Notes under the pieces: model-generated
Databases searched by the model: none
Told to the model about the DNA's origin: nothing
What the model saw: the letters and a program-made list of their open reading frames with translations, nothing else
Program-made: the position numbers and the translations under genes
Assembly (NCBI RefSeq): GCF_030272615.1
Contig: NC_081408.1
Location: forward strand, 338,240,793 to 338,304,792
Source of the DNA: Cryptomeria japonica
Lineage: Eukaryota; Streptophyta; Pinopsida; Cupressales; Cupressaceae
Length of the DNA stretch: 64,000 bases
Direction: 5' to 3'
Shown here: one piece after another, positions 49,081 through 62,091 of the stretch
Numbering within the stretch: the stretch's first letter is position 1
How the letters are laid out: each line of letters starts with the position of its first letter

Positions 49081-52000
49081 ATGAGCTTGTTGATTATGTA
49101 GAATTGAATGTCTAATAAATTAGAGGATCTCCTAAATTCTAGAATCTACATTATGACTTCTAGAGATTTGAAACCATTCTTAAACATCTTGTTAATACAT
49201 ACATAAAATATAATTTAAAGTATAAGTGACATTTACCTCACTTAAAATTAAATATTACATTTAAATTATATATCTTGATGAAACAAATCTAATTTGAAGA
49301 CAAAATAACTTTATATTTCAAGCTAGCTTGTGAATGGGAAAACAAAGATCACATTATGTTGGGTTGAGGCTAACAAAATTATCGCAGAAAATGCAGGTCA
49401 AAGGTGATCAAAATGAGTAAGTTTTTTTACAACTCAAAATCAATAAAACGCGTAGGTCTTATTCTTAGTAAAAATAACACATATGTTTTCCTTATTAAGA
49501 AAATACATATGTGTTATGGCTTGTATTTTTTGATCCACAACATGTAAGTGGTTTTTGAATTTTTTAAAAACGTTTACATGCTTTATTTATTTTTGGATAT
49601 TTTTATATCGGGCCACTAAATTGTATGTGACCTTGGTGCACTTACCCGCAAGTGAAAACATGAAGAGAATAGTCCTTTGATTTATCTTGGTCTACAATCC
49701 TCTAGACCCCAATAGTGATATACATGCTACCCAACCATGTGGAAACAAAATATCCACTGGAGTCCATACAAGGAGATAGTCATAAGGCCCAAACAATCAC
49801 ACAAAAAAGATATATGGGAGAAAACATAAGATTATCCAAGCACAAATAATATGTGACATCCAATATCAAGGTATACATAACATCTAATCAAACGGAATAT
49901 ATGGCATACAAGGATGCAATAATGGAATCATCACCAATAGGAAAGGAACAAATAATCTTCTAGATGATACTCAACTACACTAGGACTACATGCTAGAGAG
50001 ATAGTTAGGGAGTGTCATCACATTCACACAAAGGGATTATATCACATAAAATCTTGTAGTCTTCTTGTGTGGATGAAGATACTCAAGCATACAATTCCAA
50101 TGCTCCATTATTGGGCATGTCTTTCCAATTCAATGAGTTATCATCCCTAGCTTTTATGAATGGTAAAGAATGCAAGGGGTTTACAAAGTGATCATCCTTA
50201 GCCTTTATGTGCACTAAACTATGAAAGGGTTTTCCACTATATTGGTTAATTAATTGCCCATGTTTTATTAGTTATCACTTAATTAAATGACTCTAAACAC
50301 TATGATCAAACCTACCAGCCACTTTGGGTTGAGGATATTTTGGGAGCCACTCCCATAACCCTCTCTAGTACCTATGCCTTAGGCTCATTGCATTCACCAA
50401 TTAATGTGAGAAAAAAAAACAATATAAAATTTACTTCAAACACTCAAACCATGCATCTTTCATTATTTTATCACATTTTCACAATCATAAATCTCATTTT
50501 CACAAATTTTCTCACACATGATTGAAATGGATTTCTTTTTACATTTGAAAAATTATACCATAATTTCCACATAATAATTCATCCAAATTCATCATAATAA
50601 AAATTTATCATTTTTCCCAAAAACACAAAAACCAAGAAATTTCTTCAAATTCCATTAAAATGAATTTGAAATTCATCAAAAATTAAAAGGTTTGAAATCA
50701 AATTTTAATTCATAACCTTTTGGTTTAAAAGTTTCCAACACCTCATTTTCAACATAAAATTCACATTTCCACCATTTTATAACAATTTGCAAATAGTAAC
50801 CTCAATTTTGGAAAATTCACAATTTTTTCATAAATAAAAATTCCTACTCACACAAATTGAATTAAATAAAAGGCAATGAGCAATTCTAACATTCTAAAAT
50901 ATCATATTTAACCTTTCAAAACATTTAAAATGAAGTATTATTGAAGAGTTAGCAAAATACCTCATTTCACATCATGAATATCAAATACAACAATTTGAAT
51001 ATAGACAACAAATGCACAAATGAATCTAAATACTACTTTGATTCTCCATTACTATCCAACTATAAACAATTCCATGACAATTGGTGCACTAATGCTCCCA
51101 AAATGATCAAAACTTTTTTTGCTCAGAAAGGGGGGTTTTGTCCCAATTTTCTCTCCAAAAACATGCTTCTCTGTTAACCCAAAACACTTTTTATAATTTT
51201 GAAAATAATTAATTAAAATAGTTCCCTTTTTAATTTCCAAATGCATACAATTTACCTTTACACCTCAAAATAGACAATTTAAAGATATCCTTAAACATAC
51301 AACATTTAAACATTTCATTAAAACCCCATATAAGCCTATTTTAACATTGAATCATAGAAGTATAATATAGCTTCTAAATACCCAAACATTATTTATTGGT
51401 CATCCACATAGCGATTATGGTTTTTAGAGTATTACCAATCACAGTATCCAGGATTGTATCTCACTAAAAAAAACAAGAAATTGTACTCGAACAGAGTACG
51501 ATGGTTATGGCTAAATAGTAATGATCAATGTGACATCTCCCATATAACTGTCATTCGGGAAGTACTAAGACCTATAAAACCAAGTGGAATATTTCCATGT
51601 ACCTATAACCACTCAATGCATGTTAAGAGTGCTTGTGCACATATATAATAGCCAAAACATAGAAAAATTATCTAGTGAGGTTCAACATCATAATCAAAAT
51701 TTCATTGTACCTAAATGATTTAAATCACATTATCATTTAATTTCAACATAAATATTAATTCCTTCAAACATCATAAATTTCTAATCACATTTAATCCACA
51801 TTCATCTAATATGTTGCACATCATTAAATTGAAGCATAATAATTAGGTCCACTAATATCCCAGATGCATCACATGGATATCATCACAAAAGAACACATCA
51901 AATCCTTGCAAAGAACTTGACAAAATAGCATAGATGCATCTCAAAGCAAATAATGCCAATGACCAACATATTGAAGAACACTATTTTGAACACTTGGGTG

Positions 52001-53213
52001 GTCCATACACAACGAATTATAATCTAAACCAAAAACACATTAAAGTAGATCATAGAATAATTACTCAAAAGAAAATAACAAGCATCACCTATGCATCCAT
52101 AGATACATAGCCCAACCAATACTGAGATTGTACATCTCCAAGCTACAAATGGGAAGGGAATTACATAATTCTTCTAAAAGTTCTCTTTTAGACTTTGAAA
52201 ATCCCTAAGTTTGGTGAGCTTCAAACCTCATATTTCAACCTTAACGGTTACATCCTTTGGGTAGTAGGGAAACCCAAAAACTTAAAGCCTAATAGTCATA
52301 TTGTGTTAGGGGAAAGGCCAAAAGCCTACCTTTGATAATCTATAGTTCTTGGGGGACGTTTGAAGGCCTAGCCTTGACACTCAATTATTGGTAGCACATT
52401 GGAGGTTGGAGGATGAGCCTTTTGCTTGAATCTTGGGGGAAAGAGTTAAGCTAAATACCTAATTACTAAGGATTAATGAGGTGGAGGGAGTAAGGCCTCC
52501 AAATTAGACAACCTCTTTTGTGGTTGGTCTTTCTAAGTGGATTGGATGAGTTGTGACTTCATCACGCTTCTTTAATTAGAAATTTATAGATTCTTCATCT
52601 AGTTAAGCATGGTTGGCTCCTAGGAATTTCATCATTGGTGTTAGCCTTCAGGCTTGTCTCAAGTGTGTGTTAGGTACAGAATGGAGGATAATGTTTCCCT
52701 CATCCTACCCTTGTGTAGTGTTGTGAGTGAACATGATCATGGGTTAGTTCGTGAGCATCATTGGGTTTTTTTCCTTCTTTTGTCTAGGTCCATTGTGGTG
52801 GATTTTACCATGACTATTTAGCCTTTTGTTGGTACGTCCTTGCTTGTGTAGTGGTGATGTTGTTCTTGTTAGCATTTCCTTCATGTTTTGTGTTCCATAT
52901 GAAACTGATGTTCATGTCTTTGGTGTTTTGTTTTTTGTATTTCAAAAAAATAAGTTGTTTCATCATGTTTTGTGTTGGTCCTTCGGAATGTATGGTAATC
53001 CATTTTGTATTAACACAAGAATCTAGATAATTTTTGGTAGAATTTTTGTATCATGAAAATGGATGCCTAAAAGAGAATTTCTGAGAAAAAAAATAGAATA
53101 TGGAGACTACAACCTGGGCATGCAAATTTGAACACCCCTCTTCAACTAAAAATATAAAAATTAAATAATTTTAAATATCACGTCCTCCACTTCCATAATC
53201 ACTAGCTAAAAAT
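49081..53213. other. AT-rich intergenic sequence
   Basis: About 4.1 kb without a supported gene. It holds the hairpin at 49474-49517 and the shared motif at 49632-49648. Short open frames (for example around 50974 and 52826) have no recognisable product. Confidence 0.4.
49474..49517. repeat. Short near-perfect inverted repeat (hairpin)
   Basis: Left arm ATAACACATATGTTTTC and right arm GAAAATACATATGTGTTAT, with a 2-base bulge, around an 8-base loop. Confidence 0.6.
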
Positions 53214-53647
53214 TGTTGGAATAATTTTAGAACATTTATCTAATTATTTATTAATTAGGTCTTTTAATTACTTTTTCACTTAAGCTAAACTTAGGTGCTT
53301 TATTTTATCTAGGTGTTATTATTTTTTAATCTGATTTCACTTAGAGGCACTTCTAGTTAGCTTTTATAGCTTGCAGTTGAGCTTAATTTAGCTCCTACTT
53401 TGCATTGATTTAGTTCTTCTAATTTTATGATTAGGTTATCTCTTGCTTTCTATAAAGCAAGACTTTCACAGTGTAATTGTACCTCTAATATTGTACCTTC
53501 AATATTGAATCTTTAATTATTTTGTACAATAATACAAAAATATTTGGTTTTTATAGAGCATACAATCTTTGCCTGATCACTTTTGTGTGACAAGTGTTTT
53601 TCTTGCAAATGATTCTCGGCTCCTATGGTTGATCATCAAATTCTACA
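53214..53647 (+). repeat. 5' LTR of the short element
   Basis: 434 bp; matches 54977-55412 with many substitutions and small indels, so the insertion is not recent. Confidence 0.9.
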
Positions 53648-54976
53648 TGGTAGTAGAGATTTTCTATCAAGTTATTGTCCACATGCTTGAGAGATCAAAC
53701 TTGAGGTGAATTGTTCCTATGTACATTGAGTTCAAATGAAGGTCACCATTGTGTCTGTAGTGACCAAAAACCCCAAGATCGACTGTTGTTTTATCAAAAT
53801 CTAAGCAGTTCAAAAATCAAGTCAATTTGGTTGAGGGCATGCAAATAGAGGAAAAATCTAGGGGGAGCTAAAAAAATATGGGCACTTTGGCACAAAAGGA
53901 GGTCCCCATCATTCTTAGAAGGCTCAAAAACCCCTAAATCGCCTGTCAAATCATCAAAATTGGAGATCAGCAAAAAAATTAGTATTTTTTTATTAGCATG
54001 CTTTAGGAGGCACACAAATTCGTACAACCATACCACTAGCACATGTGTCGATACTAATGTCAAGATTTAAAAAATAAAAATTAATGATCTAGCTTTACAT
54101 AGTGTTGACGTCATTAGTCAGTCTCCTAAATCTGGTGGACCCACGAAAAATAGTCGCTCAGCTAAATTTCACAAAGTTTTCCTATTTTTAGCTTAGTACC
54201 TTCAAATACCTACCTTATGTTTTTTGCCCATAACTTCATCATACAAATTCAAAATTGGGAAAATGAGATATCAGTTGAAAGCTAGTTCCATCACCAACCA
54301 TAATTGGTAGTTATTCTATTAGATTCTACACCAATTTTCTATATCAAGCCTCCAAATTCATACTTCAGTTTTGTGCTTCCAGGGCCATATCTTGCACATC
54401 CAAACTCCATTTTTTGACTTCCATACATCATCGGAAAGCTCTCAAAGTAATATATCCATATATTATGTCTATTTTTCCATGTTATTCTCTAGGTACATTT
54501 TATTGAGATTTATGGGAGTGGCTTCTTCTATCTCCGGTGGATTGGTTTCTTCCGAAGGGGGGACAATTTATTTGCAAGCAGTGGATCATGTTCTATCTTC
54601 AAGTGTTCATCATTGTTATAGGAACTACTTCTACATTGGGGGGATTCTTATCCTTATTCTCTCTCTTATGGGGTGATATTTATTGTACTTATCTAACTGA
54701 TTTAGTTCTTGGGGGGCTACTTGGAGTCCTTCATCCTAATCACATGTAAACCCTTTTCTTCTTCATTGCATCTCTCACTTTTGGAGACAGTTCTTTTCCC
54801 ATGTAGTTTTTCTCCTTTTCTCCATTTAGAGAGACCTCATTGGTATTGGTTGCATTGATTTGCATTGGATTGTATAGGAGTACCTAATTAAGCCTCATTA
54901 TTGGGACTCATTCATGCATTCATTTTGCATTCATCATTAGCTATTTAGCTCATCCCTAAGTTAATCTTAAGGAAGG

Positions 54977-55412
54977 TGTTGGAGTAATTTTAGGATATTT
55001 ATCTAATTATTTATTCATTGGTTATTTTAATTACTTTTTCACTTAAGCTAAACTTAGGTGCTTTATTTTATCTAGGTATTATGGTTTTTTAGTCTGAGTT
55101 CACTTAGAGGCACTTCTAGTTAGCTTTTATGGCTTTTAGTTGAGCTTAACCTAGCTCCTACCTTGTATTGCTTTATTTCTTCAAATTTTAGGATTATGGC
55201 ATCTCTTTCTTTCTAAAAATCAAGTCTTTAATTCATTATAATTGTACCTCCAATATTGTACCTTAAATATTGAATCTTTAATTCTTTTGTGTTATATAAC
55301 CAAATTCTCTAGTTGTTATAGAGCATACAATCTTTGCTTGATCTCTTTTGTGTGATAGGTGTTTTTCTTGTAAATGATTCTTGGCTCCTTTGGTTGATCA
55401 TCAACTTCTACA
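54977..55412 (+). repeat. 3' LTR of the short element
   Basis: 436 bp, followed by the target duplication AAAAT. Confidence 0.9.
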
Positions 55413-58400
55413 AAAATTATCTTGCATTTCCTCCATAAATATTTTTCTTAAATAACTCCACCATTATCATAAAATCTCCTAAATTCAAGTCTTGGATTTT
55501 GCAAAGAATCTTTTCAAATCCCACATCCCATATTGTCTAATACATTATTTTATTTAATATTTAATTATCAAATAAATGAGGATTTTAAATCAAGGCAGTA
55601 AATAATATCATATATGTTCTTTCCCCAATGTGTCCCCTTTACCTTCCAAATTACTATTTTTAGTAAGTTCTATTTTTGGAAAAAAGGCACATGAAATATC
55701 TCTAAAGTTTCACGATGATCCTATTTCTCCTTTTCATTCAATCCAATATGATCTCCTTCCATCTCATGATCCCCTTTCACCTTAATATCAATGCTTCCCC
55801 TTTCCTCTAGCTCATAATTCCCTTCCTAAGAAAGATCAAGATATCCTATCAACCCCATATAATAATCCTAATCCATCTAAATATCCACACATCTCTCCTA
55901 ATCTCTTTCATGATCTCCTCCCAAGTAAAGATCAAAGTATTCCTCCATATCCATGTCATATTCTTAATCCATTTCAAGATCCCAATATTATTCCTAATCT
56001 ATGTCATGATCTTAATCCTCCATAAGATCCCATCACTCATATCCAAGCTATCCTTAAGTGCCAAATCTATCAAATGGATTCCTCCACTTATCTAGTTTAA
56101 CCCATGAGACTCTCATTCCTTCTATTTTATATTCACCTCAAAGTGTACTAACATCTTGTTTCTAAAACAATAAGTATCAATTGAAAAAAACAAAATTGTC
56201 AAGAAATGTATTGTTAAGACAAAGAGATAGACCATCATGAAAAAAGAATTTAGAACTCCTTCATATCAAATAAAATTGTTGGTATCATGGCCTTGGCTAA
56301 ATATCTCATTCTCAAGACATTGGTATTTATCCCAAATCCTAATTCTCTCCATCTATTTCCCACCATCCTCATTCCCCATCTACCAAATCTATATTGGGTC
56401 TCTATGTTGCAAAACCAAATCCTTAATCCCTTCCATCATTTCAACATCTATATCCCCCCCAAAAAAAAATCCTGCATCCCTTCCATTCATCCTGGGTCAT
56501 TATATCCCTCCATGCATTATTCATATCACCCCTACATCACAATACTTTAATCCCATCATAAATCAATATCAACAAATGCACATATCCTTGAAACCATTCA
56601 AAAATTCTACCTACATTAACCCATATATAAGATATTTATATCATTCCTATCTATCCACAAATTCTATTGCTCTTGGAAGCAATTCAGATGCCAAGAATAA
56701 AATCCAAAAATCTATATGGATCCAAGGATCAACATGTCCCACCCAAGATACATGTAAAATCAAAGAAAAATATTATCCAAAAGAAAAAAGATGAATCTAA
56801 AAGGCAAAAAAGGCCCATCCAATCAAAATAAAAATAAAAAACCATGTGGATTCCCAAGTTACTCATAGAAGGAATGCATCCTAAAGAACGATAAAAATTG
56901 GCATCCAAATTTTCCTTTCTAAATTGCATCACCTTTGAAACCCATTTTGGTCCATTATGTCCAAAAATCTACTATATTAAATCCTCCACCATCTCCTTCA
57001 TCCATTTTGGGTCCTTATATCTTGAAATCTATGTACACTCCCTTGTTTAAATTTCTAAATCTAAAATCCATTTTTTCTCCATTACTCCAACACCCCTCAA
57101 CATGTGTGCTAATGTTGATCCTAGGTGGTGTTGTGCAATAGTGTGTCACACATTTGATACTTTTTTTTTTTTTTTTTAAATCAATTTTTTTGTTATAGAA
57201 AAAATAATGATTTAAGCCTTAAGAGGTTTCATTAAAAGGATTTTAATTGAAGATGGTTAGATCAAACCCTAATAGTCTAAAATCATATTAGCGTTGGAGT
57301 CTCCTCTACACCCATCAAATACTAACAAAATAAATAAATTCTTTACCTTGCAAGGGATTAAATGAATTCATTCATAAAAAAATATAATTAGGTAGGCTTT
57401 ATTATAAGATTTATAAAAAGTATAATTTTAAATATATTTAATTTGATTATTATATTTATTTTTTATATCTTGTGAATGTATGTTTTTCATCAAACATTAA
57501 GGTCTTTATTTCACAAACAAGAAGAAATAAGATAATAGAGGAAAAAATATAAAAAATATAATTGATGTCCTTATGTCCTCTGAGGGTTCCTCAAAGGAGA
57601 CACTTTTGTTTTTAGAGGAGACAAGGGGCATGGTATTTTGGGACTTTATTTTAGTAGAGCATGAGGTATTGGAACAAGAATCCTTTTGCAAAATGAGGGT
57701 TTTTTAAAAAAGAGTATGTGATGTTATCAGTGTTCTTAACATTGTAGGTAGGGTTTCTCCCCAAGATGAATGAGGGATTGATTATGCATAGGTAGGAGGA
57801 AAGAGTTGGTGTAAGAGATAAATTGAGCTATTAGAGGTGATAAAATAAGATCTTGTAAATGAACATTGACTTGTCATTGGCCAACTATCTTCTTTTACAA
57901 AATACTCCAATAAAGAATAAATCTAGAATGTGAAATTTGCCATTACATTATGACTAAAATTATTAAGAATAGGACATAATTGGGAATAAAATATTTTGAA
58001 GAAACCATAAAGAGTAAAATACCTCATAAGAACCTTAGTAATAGTCTTCCAAACCTCGAAAGGTCCACACAATTTAAACCATGTTGCAAATGGTTGACCT
58101 TTTCCCATCTTTACAAAAAAAAATTCATGTTCTCTTGGTAATTACCTTTGGGATTTCTAGATAAAGTGGCTTCTTTGAGACGGATGCTAGTATTCATCAA
58201 GATGAGATAAAAATTAACATTGAACAAGAGGCCCCTAACATCAACCACTCCATCTTTCAAGTAGTTGGTGAGCTTAGTCAAGAGAATGGGGTCATGACTA
58301 TTCATATCTTCAAAATAAGAAGCCAATTTTTTAGATTAGACCAAACCTTGTGATTATTCTTGAGAGTCTCACAATTATTAAGTTCCACCTAGATGAGGTA

Positions 58401-59345
58401 TCATCCCAAAGAGAATGAACTAGATGCAACATAGGACATAAAATAAGGGTAGGAAAATATACATTATAGAGATTTCCAATCCAAAAAAATTAAGGTAGAG
58501 AATAAATATGGATTAATTTACCATTAAATATATGCGAAGACAAATCGCATAAATCCTAAACAAATCATTATTTAAATATTTAACAAGTGTATGAGTTATT
58601 ATCATAGGAAAGGTTACCATCCTTGCCTTTGACATTAGAGGTGATGAGTTTTTTGTTTCTTTGGTAATTGAGTAACTCACATATTTTGGGAGAGAATATA
58701 TATAGTTGAAACATTAATATTTTGGATAAAGGAGTCAATATTCACTAACATGTTAGTTGACATGTTACCTTCATGGAAGATTTCTTTAGCCTACTCTTCT
58801 CAAGGCTTATCATGTTGAGACAAGAATTGACAATGAGGTTTCATAGAGACTAGCTAGGGATGATACATCCTTGTAGTATCATAATAACCTTTTTAGAATC
58901 TCCTTCAATTATTACATTAATAAATGTCTTTTCCTTATCCAAATTAATACCATGATAAGTAGTCACCACCTCAACAATTGTTGACTAAAAAATAGGAAAT
59001 AGACATTGGTCCATAGATATAAGGGTTAATCCTCGAATGTGGTTTTGGAAAATATAACTTAAGAGATAGAATAAACTTTAGGGACACTTTATAATGGTTG
59101 AATCCTTATCTAGAGATATAGGTATAGATAAGAAAGCTATCCACCAATATATGAGAGTGATAGAGAAGAGTTAGAAACTACAGTAAAGATGATATAAATC
59201 AAAGGAGATGTAAGGAATGTGTTGAATATGTTTATATATAAATATAAATACATTTGATTACTAGGCCTATATAGGTGTGTATTGTTTATTTCTATTTAAA
59301 TACTTAAAATAGATATAAAAAAATCTATTTATCACCTAAATAGTG
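55413..59345. other. AT-rich intergenic sequence, possibly with decayed element fragments
   Basis: No supported gene. 55700-56110 is CT-rich with loose repeats of CCTAATC.ATCT and CATGATC. A poly-T run lies at about 57162-57177. Reverse-strand frames around 57923-58326 have ordinary protein-like composition but are short and unrecognised. Confidence 0.35.
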
Positions 59346-59699
59346 TTGAACACACCACAAGACTAAGAGGGGGGTTGTGGTAGCACCTAAAATTTTGGTC
59401 AAAATTGTCATTTGCATCTTTGGTTTAGTATTTACCTTAAATCTTGATAGTGACTTGAACCCCAAACCCTTAGCTTGCAAAATATCTTTTATTCTTTAAC
59501 CTTGTATTGTGTTTCAGTAGCAACCAACAACAATTCCCAATTTTTAGTTATGTATTTATGTCATTTGAATCTCATCGATCACAGACTCCTTCTCCTATCG
59601 ACTTTCTTGTGTAGTTTCTCTTTTATCCCTAAGTCCATGTATTTTTTTTCCCATTTCCTAAAAGGATTTCATCAATGACTAGTGGGGCTTTGGAGCTCT
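59346..59699. other. Possible LTR-end fragment of another element
   Basis: 59348 onward reads TGTTGAACACACC, then GACTAAGAGGGGGG, which resembles the plus-strand start of the element A and F LTRs (G-run near the end) but belongs to a different family. No partner copy was found. It lies next to the truncated end of element F and may be a fusion junction. Confidence 0.25.
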
Positions 59700-59829
59700 C
59701 TAACATGTTAGAGCTAATAGACCTTCAGAAGCATGCAAGTTGTCCAATACATGATGGGTCCATTGGAGAGTTTGAATCACATCAATGTGCAATGGAGCAT
59801 TCTGATTGGAGTAGAGCTCTCTTTTGATA

Positions 59830-60550
59830 TAACATTTGCTTCCAAAAACTTTGAAATATCTAATTGTTGGAACATGATCAAACCTTAACTCATAAGGAGT
59901 CTTAATGGAATCACCTTTTATATGCATCAAGTTGAATGTGTAAACAACAGTGCTAACAACTTATTTCCAAAATATTTGTGCAACATCTCCTTCAATCAAC
60001 ATAGTTCTAGCAGCATCCAAAATGGTTATGTTCTTTCTTTCAACAACTTCATTCTGCTGAGGGGTTCTAGGAGTAGATAATTGAATTCTAATTCCATTCC
60101 TCTCATAAAATGAATCAAACTCACCGGATGTGAATTCTTCTCATCTATCAGATCTTAGACACTTCATCTTCAACCTTGTCTCAGTCTCCACCTTAGCTTT
60201 GAATATCTTGAATTTCTCAAGTGCTTCTAATTTATCCCTTAGAAAAGTAACCCACATCATTCTAGAGTAGTCATCAATGAACAACATGAAATGCCTATCA
60301 CCCTGCATGCTTCTCACTCTTGTAGGACCACACAAGTCAGTATGCACAAGATCTAATAATCCATTAGATGTATACAACTTACTCTTAAATGAAGTTCTTG
60401 TTTTCTTTCCAATTGATATTCTTTACACATCGGATTAGAAGGCTTCACAATCTTAGGCAAATATCTAATAGCTTGAGTATAACTTATCCTTATCATGTGG
60501 TCAAAATTAACATGACATGTCCTTCTATGCCATAGCCAACTTTTATCAAT
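59830..60550 (-). pseudogene. Copia integrase (pre-integrase and catalytic core), broken
   Basis: After the stop at 60551 the frame continues with a pre-integrase signature (SWLWHRR.CHVNF). A frame change comes near 60380, then the integrase core: HTDLCGP with the first catalytic Asp, FIDDYSRMMWV, LRSDR with the second Asp followed by TGA (60141-60143), and TPRTPQQNEVVERKN with the catalytic Glu. A further stop lies near 59960. The segment FKVFGSKCYIKRE ends the homology, so RT is missing. In an intact element this enzyme inserts the cDNA into the genome. Confidence 0.85.
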
Positions 60551-62035
60551 CTAAGAAATCAAAAAACTTTTCTCATCGGCATTCAAGTGAAAGATATTAC
60601 CTTTAGTCTTAGTCCCTAATGCAATCTCTATACCAGAGGCATTCGGAATCTCGCATTTACCATTCTTGAATTGTAAATCATATCCTTTATCAACCATATG
60701 TCCAACACTCAAAATATTATGCTTCAAACCTTCAACATATAAGACATCATTAGTATTATGCTTACAATCAAAGGAAATAGAAACTCTACCACAAATCACA
60801 CAAGCTTTATCATCACCAAATCTTACTATACCACTATCATACTTTTGCATATTCATAAATTTGTTTTTATCACATGTCATATGATGTGAAGAACTGATGT
60901 CAATTACCCATGCATATTTCTCTTCAATCTTGGCAGCCAAAGCTTTCTCCTCAATAATGCGGCTTGTAGAATTCACTTGTACATGATCATCTTCCTTGAT
61001 AGAAATAAATACAAATTCATCTTCTGAACGCCCATTCTTAGATTCCTCATCTGTCACACCTTCATCAACATCATAATAAAATCTCTTATGATATTTGTGC
61101 TTATGTTTAGGCTTATAGGGCTTATCATACTTCTCATGCTTCTCATATCTATCATGCTTATCAAATCTATCATTCCTTTCATGCTTATCATACTTAGACA
61201 TTATTTTAGGACACCTAGAAGAAAAATGTCCTATCTTATTACAAGAGAAACATTTCAAAGGTAACTTTCCATCATACATACCAGTTCCCTTAGGCAATCT
61301 CCAGGAAAAAGGTGCTTCAAGCTCATCCATCTCTCTTTCATATTTAGAAACCCTAGATGAACTCTCTCTTGGATCATAAATCTACTTTCTGGATACAAAG
61401 GCTTTAAATGCATTCTTAGTCCTACTATGTGATTCTCCAAATTCAATCAACTCAAAGGTAGCAATCTTACCAGCCAACATGTCTCTTGTCACAGTAGTCA
61501 CACTTTGGATCTCATCAATAGCCACAACTTTATCTTTGTAAGCGGGAGGCAAGGATCTCAGCACTTTAGCAAAAATCCAATCTTCTTCAAGAGTTCAACA
61601 GGCACATCTGATGTTCATGATAAGTTCATTCACTTTATCCATAAAGGATGTTATGATCTCATTTTCTCCCATCTTCAATGTCTCATACTTTCCTTTCAAA
61701 CTCTGCAACTTAGCAACTTTAACTTGTGCATCTCCTTCATACAAGGTCTCTATCTTTTTCCAAATCTCATGTGCAATCCACAGACCCATCACATTAGTCA
61801 TCTCTGAATCGGTCAAGGCACTCAACAATGCTTCCTTAGCTCTTATGTTATGTTTAGGATCCTTGATTTCAGCAATAGTAACTGGACTGTTTTGAGGAAC
61901 ATTGTAGACATTCTTTGTAATCTTCTAATAATCATCTCCATGATATTTCAAGTGAACTTCCATCTGATCCTTCCATACAGTATAATTATTTCCATCAAAT
62001 CTAGGACTCTCTTTCTTGAAAACATATGTTGCCAT
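60551..62035 (-). pseudogene. gag: Copia gag with zinc knuckle and degenerate protease
   Basis: Start ATG 62033-62035, one frame to 60551 with stops near 61925, 61595 and 61382. It contains a copia gag core (WKKIETLYEGD, AKLQSLKGKYE.LKM, and VLRSLPPAYKDKV), a single CCHC knuckle (CFSCNKIGHFSSRC, near 61250), and a His/Lys/Tyr-rich KHER/KHDRYEKHEKYDK linker. The protease region follows, where WVIDSG is expected but WVIDISSSHHMT is seen, so the catalytic Asp remains and the Gly is lost. Then comes VLYVEGLKHNILSVGHM, typical of copia. The gag part packages element RNA. Confidence 0.88.
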
Positions 62036-62077
62036 CCTAGATCTCCTCAAGTGGTCAACCTTCTTCCAGAGGATCTA

Positions 62078-62089
62078 GCTCTGATACCA
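62078..62089 (-). promoter_or_regulatory. Primer-binding site of element F
   Basis: Reverse strand TGGTATCAGAGC, exact initiator-Met tRNA match, two bases from the LTR. Confidence 0.9.
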
Positions 62090-62091
62090 AT

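Larger units (their letters stand above)
53214..55412 (+). mobile_element. Short non-coding LTR retrotransposon
   Basis: LTRs 53214-53647 (434 bp) and 54977-55412 (436 bp), TGTTGGA.TAATTTTAG...TTCTACA, with a perfect 5-bp target duplication AAAAT (53209-53213 and 55413-55417). The 1.3-kb internal region has no coding frame I can support. A TGGTAGTAGAGA sequence right after the first LTR is a degenerate primer site, and AAGGAAGG before the second LTR fits a polypurine tract. Non-autonomous; related to no other element in the window as far as I can see. Confidence 0.9.
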
